Part shown: one piece after another, positions 16,327-25,484 of the stretch
Position numbering within the stretch: position 1 is the stretch's first letter
Layout: the number at the start of each line of letters is the position of its first letter
NCBI RefSeq assembly: GCF_040939305.1
Contig: NZ_CP162512.1
Location: 3,807-67,806, forward strand
DNA: 64,000 nt
Reading direction: 5' to 3'
From: Herbiconiux sp. A18JL235
GTDB lineage: Bacteria > Actinomycetota > Actinomycetes > Actinomycetales > Microbacteriaceae
Notes under the pieces: generated by a model
The model's database searches: none
What the model was told of the DNA's origin: nothing
The model's input: the letters and a program-made list of their open reading frames with translations, nothing else
Made by a program: the position numbers and the translations under genes

Positions 16327-16656
16327 ATGACAGACATTTCCCCGGCGCACGAGAAGACCGATGATGGTTCAGCCCACCACGGGTACATCACCGATAAGGA
16401 CAAGTACCTGGCGCGGCTGAAACGGATCGAAGGTCAAGCGCGGGGCATCGCACGCATGGTCGACGATGAGAAATACTGCATCGACATCCTGACCCAGATA
16501 TCAGCGCTGACGTCTGCGCTGGAAAGTGTGGCGCTCGGATTGCTGGACGACCACCTGAAGCATTGCGTTGTGGACGCTGTGCAGGTCGGCGGCTCCGAAG
16601 GGGAAGCGAAGATCAAAGAGGCTTCGGACGCGATCGCCCGGCTCGTGCGCTCCTAG
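16327..16656 (+). CDS. csoR: CsoR-family copper-sensing repressor
   Basis: A 109-residue all-helical repressor. The family pattern is clear: YLARLKRIEGQARGIARMV, a Cys in KYCIDIL, and the second metal-site segment DDHLKHC (Cys, His and Cys in the C-x..-H-x3-C spacing of CsoR). Cu+ binding releases DNA. The N-terminal ~18 residues are polar and His-containing. An in-frame start 30 bases upstream exists; I prefer the ATG at the listed start. Likely regulon: the CCCTAGGG-type boxes before copB, copZ-copA, and possibly the sites near 20108 and 47655. Confidence 0.9.
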   Translation: MTDISPAHEKTDDGSAHHGYITDKDKYLARLKRIEGQARGIARMVDDEKYCIDILTQISALTSALESVALGLLDDHLKHCVVDAVQVGGSEGEAKIKEASDAIARLVRS

Positions 16657-16707
16657 CGCTTCTCCCAGGTAGCGCGGCCCACGCTGCGCTGAGCGATGAC
16701 CTAATCG

Positions 16708-17112
16708 TTAGAGGGTGGCGAGGAGGTCAGCGCATGCTTTCTCGCAGCGTCGGCAGGCCTCTGCGCAGACTCGGCAGTGTTCGTGCATGTGGGAGTGCTT
16801 CTCGCATTCCTCGGCGCAGCTCGAGCATGCCGTCCGGCATGCTTCGACGATCGCCCGCATCGTCGCTGCGTCAGGGGCTGTCTGCCGGGACAGGATGGTG
16901 GCGGTGGTAGCGCAGATATCGGCGCAGCCCAGGTCGGTGCGGATGCACGCGACGAGGTCGCTGACCATGTCTTCGGCGAGGCAGGCGTCCGCGCACGCCG
17001 TGCACGCTTGGGAGCACTCTAGACAGGCGGCGATGCATTCGACGAGCGCAGCCGTGTCGGCAGCCGCGAGCGGCTTCGGGTAAGCGTTCAGCATTTCCTC
17101 GATCACGGACAT
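16708..17112 (-). CDS. Cys-rich four-helix copper-storage-like protein (DUF326/Csp)
   Basis: A 134-residue protein with 18 or more Cys, arranged as CxxxC or CxxCxxxC on helices (ECIAACLECSQACTACADAC, then EACRTACSSCAEECEKHSHM and a further Cys-rich helix). This is the pattern of the copper-storage protein family (Csp), in which a four-helix bundle binds many Cu+ ions on its Cys-lined core. No signal peptide is visible, so it should be cytosolic. GGAGAAATC precedes the ATG. It converges with csoR and lies 116 bases downstream of the lipoprotein gene on the same strand, so it may be the last gene of the copper operon or have its own promoter. Confidence 0.85.
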   Translation of the reverse strand: MSVIEEMLNAYPKPLAAADTAALVECIAACLECSQACTACADACLAEDMVSDLVACIRTDLGCADICATTATILSRQTAPDAATMRAIVEACRTACSSCAEECEKHSHMHEHCRVCAEACRRCEKACADLLATL

Positions 17113-17228
17113 GATTTCTCCTTCGCTAGTAGGGGTGGAGCATGGATTTGTTCTGACGGTACGCCGCCGGCTGAGTCGAGCCCATGGACGTGTGTCGAGA
17201 TGCACGGGGCGGGCTGGTGTGGGTCGAT

Positions 17229-18149
17229 CTATGGCGTTTCCGCGAGAGGAACGAGGGTGACACCGAGGTCGGGGGTGGCGAAGACGCCGCGGTCGTCGCT
17301 GAACAGCAGCCACGGTTCGGAGCCGCCGACGAAGCTGAGCGCTTGCGGTTCGCCGGTGACGGTGCCGCCCTGGGCCCAGCCCGCTCCATCGTTGCCCCAA
17401 ATGGTTCCGGCGGTGTCGACTCCGACGTATCCGGTGTCGGTGTGGTCGATCAAGAACAGGGGCGGCGCGTCGGGGACCGTGGTGAAGGTGCGCGCGATGT
17501 CATCGCTGACCTGGAGGCCGGCCGCGGTGGTCGCGTAGATCCGGTCGGGGTTGGTGGGGTCGATGGCGAGATCGCGGAGGTCAAGGGCAGCACCCGGCGT
17601 CCACGTACTCCCCGAGTCATCGCTGGTGAGGATCACACCTTTCGTGGCGTCATAGCCGTAGACACGCAGCGCCCCGGTGGGCAGAGCGGTGGCGGCGATA
17701 TCGTGAAAATCGGTCTCACCGGTGAGCGCGACAGACGTCCAGTCTTTCGCCGCGTTCTCGCTGGTGATGAATCCCAGGTTGGCGGGCGCTGTGGGGTCTG
17801 TCTCAGGATCGGGGTGGCCCGAGCCCAGGAGCAGGCCGCCGTCGACGACGAGGAACCCCATAGTGTCCTGCCGTCGATCACCGATCAGCTCGGGAACATC
17901 ACCGGGCGGGCCGACAAGGCTTCCCGATCCGAAACTCGACGGGAGCCGACCGGTGGGGAGTTCCCATACCCCGTTGTGGGTGGCGGCAAACACGATCCCT
18001 GTGCTCGTGTCGTATCCGAGCCCGTGCGTGTGTCCGAACTCGACCGCTTCCGGCGCGGCGGGCGGGGTCTGGCTGCTGCAGCCGGCGAGGGTGCCCATGC
18101 CGACGATCACGGTGGTGAGGGCGGTGAGTATGCGAGTCGTGGTTCTCAA
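17229..18149 (-). CDS. Secreted lipoprotein with BNR/sialidase-like repeats (F510_1955-like)
   Basis: A 306-residue protein. The N-terminus has a lipoprotein signal (TLAGCSS, Cys near 22). The body contains beta-propeller-like repeats: HTHGLGYDTSTGIVFAATHNG, TSDDSGSTWTPG (an Asp-box), and TPDLGVTLVP near the end. It resembles the F510_1955 family and other BNR-repeat lipoproteins of unknown role, often near copper genes. TTG start: the TGA stop of the upstream gene overlaps it as TTGA, so translation is probably coupled. Anchoring would need Lgt and the LspA/Lnt activities encoded elsewhere in this window. Confidence 0.7.
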   Translation of the reverse strand: MRTTTRILTALTTVIVGMGTLAGCSSQTPPAAPEAVEFGHTHGLGYDTSTGIVFAATHNGVWELPTGRLPSSFGSGSLVGPPGDVPELIGDRRQDTMGFLVVDGGLLLGSGHPDPETDPTAPANLGFITSENAAKDWTSVALTGETDFHDIAATALPTGALRVYGYDATKGVILTSDDSGSTWTPGAALDLRDLAIDPTNPDRIYATTAAGLQVSDDIARTFTTVPDAPPLFLIDHTDTGYVGVDTAGTIWGNDGAGWAQGGTVTGEPQALSFVGGSEPWLLFSDDRGVFATPDLGVTLVPLAETP

Positions 18150-18508
18150 TAGGTTTGTCCTGGTCGTCGGGTGGGCCGCCCGCTGCGGCGGCGTCGAATG
18201 ATCGAGATGGCGATGGCGATGGCGACCGCTAGGACGGGAAGCGCGATCACGGTGATTGTCAGCCATGCGACCTCGCTTCCGTCCCCGTTGTGGCTTCCGG
18301 GGGCCGGTGTCGGGTCGTCCTGAGCCTGCTGGTAGCCGATCTCCACAACCTCTACCGCGACGTGGTGGCCGCTGTTGATCGTGGGAACGTGTGCCTCGGC
18401 GAGCTGCACGGGAAGGGTCGTGAGGAACACTGCGCCCGTCAACACGACCGCGGCGATGAGCGTCTTCATGCGCTGTCTCATCCGGCAACCGGGTCCGTGG
18501 GCGCTCAT
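18146..18508 (-). CDS. Secreted protein with C-terminal membrane anchor
   Basis: A 120-residue protein. An N-terminal signal segment (LIAAVVLTGAVFLTTLPVQL) is followed by AEAHVPTINSGHHVAVEV, so a mature N-terminus near a His is possible, as in CopC-type copper proteins; a C-terminal transmembrane helix (VAWLTITVIALPVLAVAIAI) and an Arg-rich tail follow. Not recognised as a named family. The start overlaps the M23 stop (ATGA) and its stop overlaps the lipoprotein start (TTGA), placing it firmly in the copper operon. A role in extracytoplasmic copper binding is conceivable from the His residues and context only. Confidence 0.6.
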   Translation of the reverse strand: MSAHGPGCRMRQRMKTLIAAVVLTGAVFLTTLPVQLAEAHVPTINSGHHVAVEVVEIGYQQAQDDPTPAPGSHNGDGSEVAWLTITVIALPVLAVAIAIAISIIRRRRSGRPTRRPGQTY

Positions 18509-19530
18509 GGCAGCACGTGGCTCGTCATCCACGGAAACGGGTCGATGGGCGTGCCGTCGAGATGGATTTCGAAATGCAGGTGCGCGCCCGTGCTGGTGCC
18601 GGTGTTGCCGACATTCCCGACTTGCTGGCCAACGGTGACGACTTGGCCTTCGGTGAGCTGCAGCGACCCTTCGAGCATGTGGCCGTAAACGCTCGTGATC
18701 CGCTGACCGTCGATGACGTGCTCGATCTCGGCGTAGACGCCGAGCCCTCCCCCATCTGTCGCTTGGGCGACGGTGACAACCCCATCGGCCACAACCTGGA
18801 TCGGTGTGCCCTGGCCGGGATTCATGTCCATGCCCTTGTGGTAGCTGGAGCAGCCCCCACACGGCGCGGAACGTGGCCCGAACCCGTCGCTGATCGGAAC
18901 CCCGGTGGTGAAGGGCCATTGGATCGGTGACAGCGGATTGTTGGTAAAGGTGTCGGCTGTGCGCGCGAATGCGTTGGAGGTGGCAGGGACGACGACGGGA
19001 GGCGGAGGCGGAGGCGCTTCTGTCACGGAGTATCCGTCTCGCAGCACAGATGCGATTGAGCCGGTGGCGACGAGCGTTTGAGTCACCGTGTCGTCAGCGG
19101 AGAACAGGAGAGCCCCGTCGCCGCTGGGTGCGGCTGCGGCGGGGATGGCGACGGTGACCGCGAGCAGACCGACGAAGGTCATTGCGATGGTCGCTTGGGT
19201 GCGGCGTAACCGGCCGGCCGGCCGGCGTCGGGAGACTCGTTCGAGTCCTGCTCCCCCAGCCGTGCGTACCTCCGGGGCGACGGCCGCGGCTGCGAGAGGC
19301 ACCGGCCGGAGCTCTGGCAGCACCGCCGCCGCGGGCAGCTCGTCAACGGCTGGGGTAGTCGGCGGTTGGTCGCGGAGGTCACGCCGTCGGACGGGGGGCT
19401 GGTCTGACGGAGCGGGTTCGCGGAGGTCACGGCGCCGCGGGAACGGGGTGGCGGGCTGTTCCGACGGGATGCGGAGTGACCGGCGGCTGGGATATGCGGA
19501 GGGTGAGGGAGTGGGGGTAGTCAAGAGCAC
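18505..19530 (-). CDS. M23 family metallopeptidase, membrane-anchored (copy 1)
   Basis: A 341-residue protein. Residues 1-110 form a Pro/Arg-rich cytoplasmic region with repeated RRRDLRE-like motifs; a transmembrane helix (TIAMTFVGLLAVTVAIPAAA) follows near 114-134, then the extracytoplasmic LytM domain with the zinc ligands HKGMDM and HLHFEIH (about 235-320). M23 enzymes cleave cell-wall cross-links. Start: GTG; SD is weak. It is closely related to the protein at 52581-53747 in the catalytic half (shared DTFTNNP and ISDGFGPR). The upstream small ISRT-tailed gene ends 105 bases before this start, and complementary RNA lies between them. Part of the copper-operon set. Confidence 0.85.
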   Translation of the reverse strand: MLLTTPTPSPSAYPSRRSLRIPSEQPATPFPRRRDLREPAPSDQPPVRRRDLRDQPPTTPAVDELPAAAVLPELRPVPLAAAAVAPEVRTAGGAGLERVSRRRPAGRLRRTQATIAMTFVGLLAVTVAIPAAAAPSGDGALLFSADDTVTQTLVATGSIASVLRDGYSVTEAPPPPPPVVVPATSNAFARTADTFTNNPLSPIQWPFTTGVPISDGFGPRSAPCGGCSSYHKGMDMNPGQGTPIQVVADGVVTVAQATDGGGLGVYAEIEHVIDGQRITSVYGHMLEGSLQLTEGQVVTVGQQVGNVGNTGTSTGAHLHFEIHLDGTPIDPFPWMTSHVLP

Positions 19531-19536
19531 TTTTCG

Positions 19537-19650
19537 ATCAGGAGAAGAAGACGCAAGCGCCTCCGCCGCCGCGCGGGCGTGCGGAATCGCTGAGGAACCT
19601 CCTGGCGGAGGTTGAAGCCGGAAGAGTCCTGAGTTCTAAGTTCTGCTGAT
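19537..19650 (-). promoter_or_regulatory. RNA pairing between leader 2 tail and M23 copy 1 RBS region
   Basis: On the transcript, AUCAGCAGAA (positions 19650-19641, within the Ile-Ser-Arg-Thr codons of leader 2) can pair with UUCUCCUGAU (19546-19537, ending 6 bases before the M23 start): 9 of 10 base pairs. Weaker than the other copies but in the equivalent place. Confidence 0.4.
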
Positions 19651-20109
19651 GCCGAGCGCGAGCGGGGGTAGCGTCATCGTCCATGGGATCGCGGCCGATG
19701 GCGGAGCGATCACCCATTGGCCCCGCTCCATGAGTCGCGCGAACCAGCCGGGCTTGTGCAGGCCGATCACGACGACGAGCATCAGCAGCAGCAAGGCGGC
19801 GCCGGCTGAGGGCGTCACGGTCCCGAGCGCGCATCCCTCGCAGTTCGCGAGCAGCCCAGCGGCGCCCGCCGGGGACTCCTCATCCGGCGCGGTGAGCGTC
19901 ACCTCTTGCGAGACGACGTGGTCATGTTCACCGGAGATGCCCTGGTGTGAATGGCTGACCGTCGAGTGCAGCGTCAATAGCCCGAGGAAGGCGCCGACGA
20001 CCGCTACGAGGATGAGGAGGAACCGGCCCATGATGGAGAACAGCGAGGGGGCGGGTGTCGCGGAGTGCGTGATCTCGTCCCTTCTCGTGGTTCGGCGGGG
20101 CCATGACAT
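19636..20109 (-). CDS. ISRT-tailed small membrane protein, copy 2
   Basis: A 157-residue protein from the listed start; an in-frame ATG at 20031 would give 131 residues beginning just before the first transmembrane helix. Two helices are predicted (GRFLLILVAVVGAFLGLLTL; GAALLLLMLVVVIGLH). Between them is a His-rich loop (HSTVSHSHQG, GEHDH) and CEGCAL. It ends LALGISRT. The listed ATG lies within a CCCTAGGG site (20108-20124), fitting a leaderless copper-controlled mRNA if real. It lies between the DUF305 gene upstream and M23 copy 1 downstream. Confidence 0.6.
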   Translation of the reverse strand: MSWPRRTTRRDEITHSATPAPSLFSIMGRFLLILVAVVGAFLGLLTLHSTVSHSHQGISGEHDHVVSQEVTLTAPDEESPAGAAGLLANCEGCALGTVTPSAGAALLLLMLVVVIGLHKPGWFARLMERGQWVIAPPSAAIPWTMTLPPLALGISRT

Positions 20110-20124
20110 ACCGCCCTAGGGTAA
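20108..20124 (-). promoter_or_regulatory. CsoR-like box at the start of leader 2
   Basis: ATACCGCCCTAGGGTAA resembles the G-tract operators upstream of copB and copZ. On the leftward strand a TACCCT -10-like hexamer ends 8 bases before the ATG, consistent with a leaderless start inside the operon. Confidence 0.4.
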
Positions 20125-20224
20125 CGGTTTGATTACGGAGAACCAACCCAGCGTCCCTCTCCATGGCGGGCGGGAGCCGCCGCCCGACCCAAGAAAGAGT
20201 GGCCGGGCGGCGATTCGGACAGTC

Positions 20225-20827
20225 CTACTGGGAGTCGAGCATCGACTGCATTTCGTTGATCTCGGCGGTCTGATCGGTGACAATCTTCTTGGCGAGTGTT
20301 ACGGCGTCGGCATTTTGACCGGCGTCGACTTCGGTCTGAGCCATCTCGATCGCGCCCTGGTGGTGCATGATCATCTGCTCGAGGAAAAGCTTTCCGGCGT
20401 CAGCTCCAGAGGCCTTCTCGAGGGCGGCCATATCGCCTTCGCTCATCATCCCGTCGCTGCCGTGATCCATCCCCGACATGCTGTCGGCGGATGCACCCCA
20501 AGTGGTCAGCCACTCAGTCATAGTGTCGATCTCAGGCTGTTGGGCCGCTTTGATCTTCTCGGCCAGCGCCGTGGTGTCGGGATCGACGTCGGATTTGGCC
20601 AGGAGCGTGTCGGACATCTCGATTGCCTGCTCATGGTGAGCGATCATCATCTGGGCGAACGTTACGTCCTGGTCATTGAACGAGCCTGTTTCGGCAGCCG
20701 CCGAGCTGGTGGCAGATGATCCACCGTGGTCCATTCCGGACATGCCTCCGGAACCGGAACAGCCGGCGAGGGTGAGAGCGGCGGCGAGCGTGCCAGCGAT
20801 GACGAAGGTGGTGCGCATGCGAAGCAT
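20225..20827 (-). CDS. DUF305 lipoprotein
   Basis: A 200-residue secreted protein. Lipoprotein signal: LTLAGCSGS (Cys near 22). A Gly/Met/His-rich linker (GGMSGMDHGG) precedes the DUF305 domain, whose duplicated motif is visible as FAQMMIAHHEQAIEMS and LFLEQMIMHHQGAIEM; the HH-x-x-A-I-E-M signatures are diagnostic. A second Met/His-rich insert (SMSGMDHGSDGMMSEGDM) suggests copper binding. DUF305 is common in copper operons; its function is unproven. It lies in the minus-strand operon between leader 3 and leader 2. Its ribosome-binding region can pair with the end of leader 3. Confidence 0.85.
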   Translation of the reverse strand: MLRMRTTFVIAGTLAAALTLAGCSGSGGMSGMDHGGSSATSSAAAETGSFNDQDVTFAQMMIAHHEQAIEMSDTLLAKSDVDPDTTALAEKIKAAQQPEIDTMTEWLTTWGASADSMSGMDHGSDGMMSEGDMAALEKASGADAGKLFLEQMIMHHQGAIEMAQTEVDAGQNADAVTLAKKIVTDQTAEINEMQSMLDSQ

Positions 20828-20831
20828 GAAA

Positions 20832-20925
20832 GTGATCCAATCTATTCGAGTAAGTGATTCGGTGCAGTGCGCGGCGTCGCGAAGGCGAGCGCCCCAGCAG
20901 GAATCAGGTTCGACTGATGGATAAC
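20832..20925 (-). promoter_or_regulatory. RNA pairing between leader 3 tail and DUF305 RBS region
   Basis: The transcript of the last codons of leader 3 (20925-20910: GUUAUCCAUCAGUCGA) pairs with 20849-20832, which includes GGAU before the DUF305 start. I count 14 pairs (GU, AUCCA, UC, A, U, CGA) with two mismatches and two bulges. The 5' arm ends 3 bases before the stop codon. Confidence 0.45.
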
Positions 20926-21386
20926 TTCGTCAGGTCAGGGGGATCTCGGAAATCAGACGTCCCGGCGGCTGGAATGGCGCGGCGGTTGATGATGAGCTGT
21001 CGGATCACCGAAGTCGTCGCGCTGTCGCGTATAAGCAGCGTGAGCGTCACCAGGCCACCGAGGAGCAGTGCAAGTACGCAGACCATCCCGACCATGTCGT
21101 GAGCGGGCGAGCACTCTCCCGAGCAGACACCCTCGCTCGCCGATGCCGATGCCGACGCCGACGCTGCGTCGTGGGCCATGACGTGAGAATTTGCTCCGGG
21201 TTCAGCCTCGTGATGGGCCGTCGTCATGGCGACCGCTGAGGGCTCGCCGTGGCCGGAGGGGGTTGATGACATGGTGTGCATCGCGAGAAGCCCCACGATC
21301 ACCGCGACAACCACGCCGATCGCGAAAAGGCTCCTGTGGATGATCTCCGAGCGTGACGGGAGGTCGCGAATCCCTTCAGTAGTCAT
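20904..21386 (-). CDS. ISRT-tailed small membrane protein, copy 3 (leader of DUF305)
   Basis: A 160-residue protein. Two transmembrane segments (FAIGVVVAVIVGLLAMHTM, residues ~22-40; MVGMVCVLALLLGGLVTLTL, ~97-116) flank a His/Ser/Ala-rich loop (GHGEPSAVAMTTAHHE; GVCSGECSPAHDM). It ends KLSISRT. The two Cys and several His between the helices could bind copper. The ATG has GGGGAGAA in front; I chose it over a start 27 bases upstream. It starts 38 bases after copA stops, in the same operon. The RNA of its last codons is complementary to the DUF305 ribosome-binding region. Confidence 0.65.
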   Translation of the reverse strand: MTTEGIRDLPSRSEIIHRSLFAIGVVVAVIVGLLAMHTMSSTPSGHGEPSAVAMTTAHHEAEPGANSHVMAHDAASASASASASEGVCSGECSPAHDMVGMVCVLALLLGGLVTLTLLIRDSATTSVIRQLIINRRAIPAAGTSDFRDPPDLTKLSISRT

Positions 21387-21424
21387 CCGTTCTCCCCTCC
21401 TGCCACGTTGCACCGTACCGACAT

Positions 21425-23653
21425 CTACCGCGATAGCGCTGAGAACGACCTCGGGTTGAACCCGCGCAACCGCAGACTGTTCGAGACAACAAAGATCGAC
21501 GAGAGCGCCATAGCGGCCCCCGCAACCAACGGGTTCAGGAGCCCCAGCATGGCGACGGGGATGGCCGCGACGTTGTACGCGAACGCCCAGAACAGGTTGC
21601 CTTTGATGATTCCCAGGGTGCGTCGGGCAAGCCTTACCGCGTCGGCGGCCGCGACCAGGTCGTTCCGCATGATCGTGATATCCGCAGCTTCGATGGCAGC
21701 GTCAGTTCCTGTTCCCATTGCGATGCCAAGGTCGGCTGCGGCAAGCGCTGCAGCGTCATTGATCCCGTCTCCGACCATCGCGACCGTATGTCCGCGGCCC
21801 TGGAGCTCGCGGATGACATCCAGCTTGCCCTGAGGCGTGACTCCCGACCGGATGTCGCTGATTCCCACAGCGGCCCCGACCAGGCGCGCAGCTCCCGCAT
21901 TATCGCCCGTGAGAAGCACGGGGCTCAGCCCCAGCCTGCGGAACTCGGCCACAGCGGCGGCGCTTTCCGGTTTGAGGGTGTCGCCAACAAGGATGACACC
22001 CCGGGCGATTCCGTCCCACGCCACCACAATGGCCGTCTTGCCGTCTTTCTCCGCATCGTGCTGCGCTTCGCTCAGCATTGGGTCGAGTGGGATGTTCCAC
22101 TGATCTGTCAGCCAATCCGCTTTGCCGGCGACTACAAGGTGGCCGTTGACGACGGCCTGTACTCCGTGCCCGCTGTGCGCCTGAAACGCCTCCGCGGCGG
22201 GGTGATTCGATTGGCCGGCGGCGATGGCACGACCAATGGGGTGTTCGGAACCGCTTTCCGCACGTGCCGCCAGGCTCATGATCTCCGCGACGTGCTCACC
22301 AGTCGCTGCGACGGTGCCATGAACCGCCATTTGCCCCGTGGTGACCGTCCCGGTCTTGTCCAAGACGATCGTGTCGATGCGTCGGGTCTGTTCGAGCACC
22401 TGCGGGCCGCGGATCAATATCCCTAGTTGCGAGCCGCGACCGGTGCCGACGAGCAACGCAGTGGGGGTAGCCAGGCCCAGCGCACACGGGCACGCGATGA
22501 TAAGCGTCGCGACCGCAGCAGTGAATGCTGCTTCTACCGAACCAGCGACCAGGAGCCAGGTGATGAAGGTGGCGATGGCAAGCCCGATGACGATGGGCAC
22601 GAAAATCCCTGAGACCCGGTCGGCAAGACGTTGAACGTCAGCTTTCCCGGTCTGGGCGTCCTCAACAAGCCGACTCAAACGCGCCAGCTCCGTGTCGGAG
22701 CCAACCCGCGTGACCTCGACCGTGAGCCGGCCGCCAACGTTTACGCTCGCGCCCACGACACGATCTCCGATGCCGACCTCGACGGGAACGGATTCGCCGG
22801 TCAGCATGCTGAGGTCGACGGCGGATGCCCCGTCGACAATGATCCCGTCCGTGGCGATCTTCTCGCCCGGTCGCACCACGAACTCATCCCCAGGAACCAG
22901 CGCGTCGACAGGAACTCGCACCTCGACACCCGCGCGGAGTTGAGCAGCATCCTTGGCGCCGAGCGTCAGAAGTGCGCGGAGGGCCGCGCCGGAGTCGCGT
23001 TTTGCGCGGGCTTCGAAATATCGTCCGGCGAGGATGAATACCGTGACCGCGGCTGCGACTTCGAGGTAGATCTCGTCACCGTGAGCGGACCCGAACAGTG
23101 TGAAGGACATCGTCATACCGGTGGTGCCTGCGGCACCGAAAAATAGCGCGTAGAGCGACCACCCGAAGGCGGCGAGCACGCCGACGCTGATGAGCGTGTC
23201 CATGGTGGCGGCGCCGTGCCGAGCATTGACCCAGGCGGCGCGATGGAATGGCCAAGCACCCCAGACCGCGACCGGTGCGGCGAGCATCAAGGCGAGCCAC
23301 TGCCAATTCGGAAACTGCAGAGCCGGAATCATTGAAAGCACGGCCACCGGCACGGTCAATGCCGCCGAGATCAGCAAACGACGCCGCAGTCTGAGCGTTT
23401 CCGTGTCTGCCTGATCGGGCTCGTCTTCGGGTCGTGGAGGTGCGGGAAGCTGCGCGCTGTAACCTGCCGCTTCGACGACTGCGATCAGCTCCTCCGCCGA
23501 CAGTTCAGCGCTGGTGCGAATTCGAGCTTTCTCCGTTGCGTAGTTCACGGTGGCTTCGACTCCGGCTACCCGGTTGAGTTTGCGTTCGATTCGATTCGCG
23601 CACGACGCACACGTCATCCCGCCGATGTCGAGTTCTACATCGGTGACAGCCAT
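21425..23653 (-). CDS. copA: CPC-type copper-exporting P-type ATPase
   Basis: A 742-residue P1B-1 ATPase. N-terminal HMA domain with GMTCASC (about 12-18), then eight membrane segments; the transport motif CPC is in [13 protein letters not shown], the phosphorylation site in [12 protein letters not shown], and the nucleotide domain shows SEHPIGRA, and [10 protein letters not shown]. Exports Cu+ from the cytosol. ATGA overlap with copZ upstream ensures coupling. The two CsoR-type boxes are 5' of copZ. With the CPH and SPC enzymes this is the third type of P1B ATPase in the window. Followed by leader 3. Confidence 0.95.
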   Translation of the reverse strand: MAVTDVELDIGGMTCASCANRIERKLNRVAGVEATVNYATEKARIRTSAELSAEELIAVVEAAGYSAQLPAPPRPEDEPDQADTETLRLRRRLLISAALTVPVAVLSMIPALQFPNWQWLALMLAAPVAVWGAWPFHRAAWVNARHGAATMDTLISVGVLAAFGWSLYALFFGAAGTTGMTMSFTLFGSAHGDEIYLEVAAAVTVFILAGRYFEARAKRDSGAALRALLTLGAKDAAQLRAGVEVRVPVDALVPGDEFVVRPGEKIATDGIIVDGASAVDLSMLTGESVPVEVGIGDRVVGASVNVGGRLTVEVTRVGSDTELARLSRLVEDAQTGKADVQRLADRVSGIFVPIVIGLAIATFITWLLVAGSVEAAFTAAVATLIIACPCALGLATPTALLVGTGRGSQLGILIRGPQVLEQTRRIDTIVLDKTGTVTTGQMAVHGTVAATGEHVAEIMSLAARAESGSEHPIGRAIAAGQSNHPAAEAFQAHSGHGVQAVVNGHLVVAGKADWLTDQWNIPLDPMLSEAQHDAEKDGKTAIVVAWDGIARGVILVGDTLKPESAAAVAEFRRLGLSPVLLTGDNAGAARLVGAAVGISDIRSGVTPQGKLDVIRELQGRGHTVAMVGDGINDAAALAAADLGIAMGTGTDAAIEAADITIMRNDLVAAADAVRLARRTLGIIKGNLFWAFAYNVAAIPVAMLGLLNPLVAGAAMALSSIFVVSNSLRLRGFNPRSFSALSR

Positions 23654-23970
23654 CAGTCGGCCGTCACCACCGAGTATCCCGCTTCCTCGATCGCGGCCCG
23701 CACAGCGACAACATCGAGCGGGGAATCGCTGGATACGGTTACCCGCGACTCACCCCCGACATTCAAATCGACCGCCACGGCCGCCACCCCTTCAACAGCA
23801 GAAACCTCTTCGGTCACGCTGGCAACGCAATGGGAACAGGTCATGCCGGCCACGAGAAACTCGGTTGCGACTTCGCCCTGCACCGCGACCGGTTCGGCAT
23901 GCGAACCGGCGCCGCAGCTACAACCGCCGTTCGCGTCGGTGAGACCCAAATCGTTGATAGTGCTGTGCAT
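23653..23970 (-). CDS. copZ: Copper chaperone with HMA domain
   Basis: A 105-residue protein. N-terminal ~30 residues contain a CSCGAG motif; the HMA domain follows with [10 protein letters not shown] (about 43-52) and ends at the AGYSVV segment. Delivers Cu+ to CopA or CsoR. The additional CSC near the N-terminus gives it more thiols than typical CopZ. GAGGAG lies 4 bases before the ATG. First gene of the operon copZ-copA-leader 3-DUF305-leader 2-M23-120 aa-lipoprotein. Confidence 0.9.
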   Translation of the reverse strand: MHSTINDLGLTDANGGCSCGAGSHAEPVAVQGEVATEFLVAGMTCSHCVASVTEEVSAVEGVAAVAVDLNVGGESRVTVSSDSPLDVVAVRAAIEEAGYSVVTAD

Positions 23971-24020
23971 GATGCTCCTCGATTTTGCTTGGGGCTCCTA
24001 CCGGACCGTTTCGTGCGGAG

Positions 24021-24060
24021 TACCCCCTTGGGGTATTTAGCGTATACCCCCTACTGGTAT
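24021..24060 (-). promoter_or_regulatory. Two CsoR-type operators upstream of copZ-copA
   Basis: TACCCCCTTGGGGTA at 24021-24035 matches the CsoR consensus closely; ATACCCCCTACTGGTAT at 24044-24060 is a second, weaker copy 8 bases further on. Both are 50-90 bases upstream of the copZ start, suited to repress the leftward operon. Confidence 0.7.
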
Positions 24061-24080
24061 CAAGCAAGCACAAGTACCCG

Positions 24081-25457
24081 CTACGCGGTGACTCGGCGGA
24101 ACTCACGGCTCCAGTCTTGGGCGGCGACCTGCACCGCGTCCCACGGCGAACCAAGTGGGGGCGTGTAGGAGAGGTCGAGGTCGCTCATGGAATCCACGGT
24201 CATGCCGTGGTGCAGCGCGATGGCGTAGGTGTCGACGCGCTTGGCGATCTCCGCTCCTCGGGCGCCGACGAGCTGCGCACCGAGCAGCAGCCCGGAGTCG
24301 GTGTCGCCGGTGATGCGGATGCTGAGCGGTTTCGCGCCCGGGTAGTAGGCCTTGTGGTCGTCCGCGATTGCCGTGACGCTCAGGGGTGCGTGCCCGGCCG
24401 TAACGGCCTCGTGGTCGCGGAGCCCGGTGCGGGCGGCGACGAGGTCGAAGACCTTCACGACCTGGGTGCCGAGGCTGCCGGCGAACCGGGCATCGCCGCC
24501 GATCGCGTTCTCGCCGGCCACCCTGCCCTGCTTGTGCGCGGTCGTGCCAAGAGGCAGGTAGGTGACGCCGAGGAGGCGGTGGTGGGTGACCACGCCGTCG
24601 CCCGCTGCCCAGACGTGGGGCAGTCCGGTGCGCATCTGCTCGTCGACGACGACCGCTCCCCCGGCCCCCGTGCTCGCACCCGCCTCCGTGAGGAGACTCG
24701 TGTTAGGGCGCACGCCGACGACTACGAGCACGAGGGCGGCTGTGCGGGCGAACTCGGTGCCGTCCCGTTGGCCGGTGACGGTGAGGCCGGCGGCGGTGCG
24801 GGTGATCTGCTGGACGCGGGTGCCGGTGACGACGTCGACGCCGTGGCGGGTGAGTTCGTCGTGGACGAGGGAGCCGAGTTCGGGGTCGAGAGTGGAGAGC
24901 ACTTCGGGGCCGCGCTGGAGCTGGGTGACCTGGAGGCCGCGGACGGTGAGGGCTTCGGCCATTTCAAGGCCGACGTAGCCGGCGCCGACGATGATCGCGG
25001 TTTCGGGCTGGTGTTCGTCGAGGTAGCGCTCGAGCGCGAAGGTGTCGCCCATGGAGTGCAGCACGTGCACGCCGTCGTCAGGGCCGAGCCCACTGGCTTC
25101 GATGCCGGCCGTCGACGGGGATGCCCCGGTGCCGACCATCAGCTCGTCGTAGGCGATCGTCGATTCCTGCCCGTTCGCGTCGCGGACGGTGAGCTGCTGC
25201 CCGGCGACGTCGATGCTCGTGGCGAGGGTGTCGAGGCGCAGCTGCATTCCGGTCGCTTCGAGGTCCGCGTGGGTGCGGTGGGCGAGCGACTGCCACGGGT
25301 TGACCTCGCGGGAGAAGTAGTAGGGGATGCCGCAGATGGAGAAGTTCGGGTAGGAGTCTGCGACGACGACGGTCACGTCGACGGAGGGGTCGAGTTCGCG
25401 GGCGCGGAGTGCGGTGGAGATTCCGGCGTCGCTTCCGCCGATCGCTACAAGATGCAT
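24081..25457 (-). CDS. FAD-dependent NAD(P)-disulfide oxidoreductase
   Basis: A 458-residue flavoprotein of the NADH oxidase/CoA-disulfide reductase family: FAD-binding GGSDAGIS at residues 7-14, SICGIPYYFS with the redox Cys near 44, an NAD(P)-binding GAGYVGLEMAE, and the FAD end segment AAGDGV. The C-terminal dimer domain ends with SYTPPLGSPWDAVQVA. In the ars region this enzyme accompanies aquaporin and ArsC genes; it may reduce a low-molecular-weight thiol used by ArsC, but the substrate is unknown. It overlaps no neighbour and lies 27 bases downstream of the aquaporin gene, so probably co-transcribed. AAGG precedes the ATG. Confidence 0.8.
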   Translation of the reverse strand: MHLVAIGGSDAGISTALRARELDPSVDVTVVVADSYPNFSICGIPYYFSREVNPWQSLAHRTHADLEATGMQLRLDTLATSIDVAGQQLTVRDANGQESTIAYDELMVGTGASPSTAGIEASGLGPDDGVHVLHSMGDTFALERYLDEHQPETAIIVGAGYVGLEMAEALTVRGLQVTQLQRGPEVLSTLDPELGSLVHDELTRHGVDVVTGTRVQQITRTAAGLTVTGQRDGTEFARTAALVLVVVGVRPNTSLLTEAGASTGAGGAVVVDEQMRTGLPHVWAAGDGVVTHHRLLGVTYLPLGTTAHKQGRVAGENAIGGDARFAGSLGTQVVKVFDLVAARTGLRDHEAVTAGHAPLSVTAIADDHKAYYPGAKPLSIRITGDTDSGLLLGAQLVGARGAEIAKRVDTYAIALHHGMTVDSMSDLDLSYTPPLGSPWDAVQVAAQDWSREFRRVTA

Positions 25458-25484
25458 GAGGGCGTGCCTTTCATAGGGGCTGGA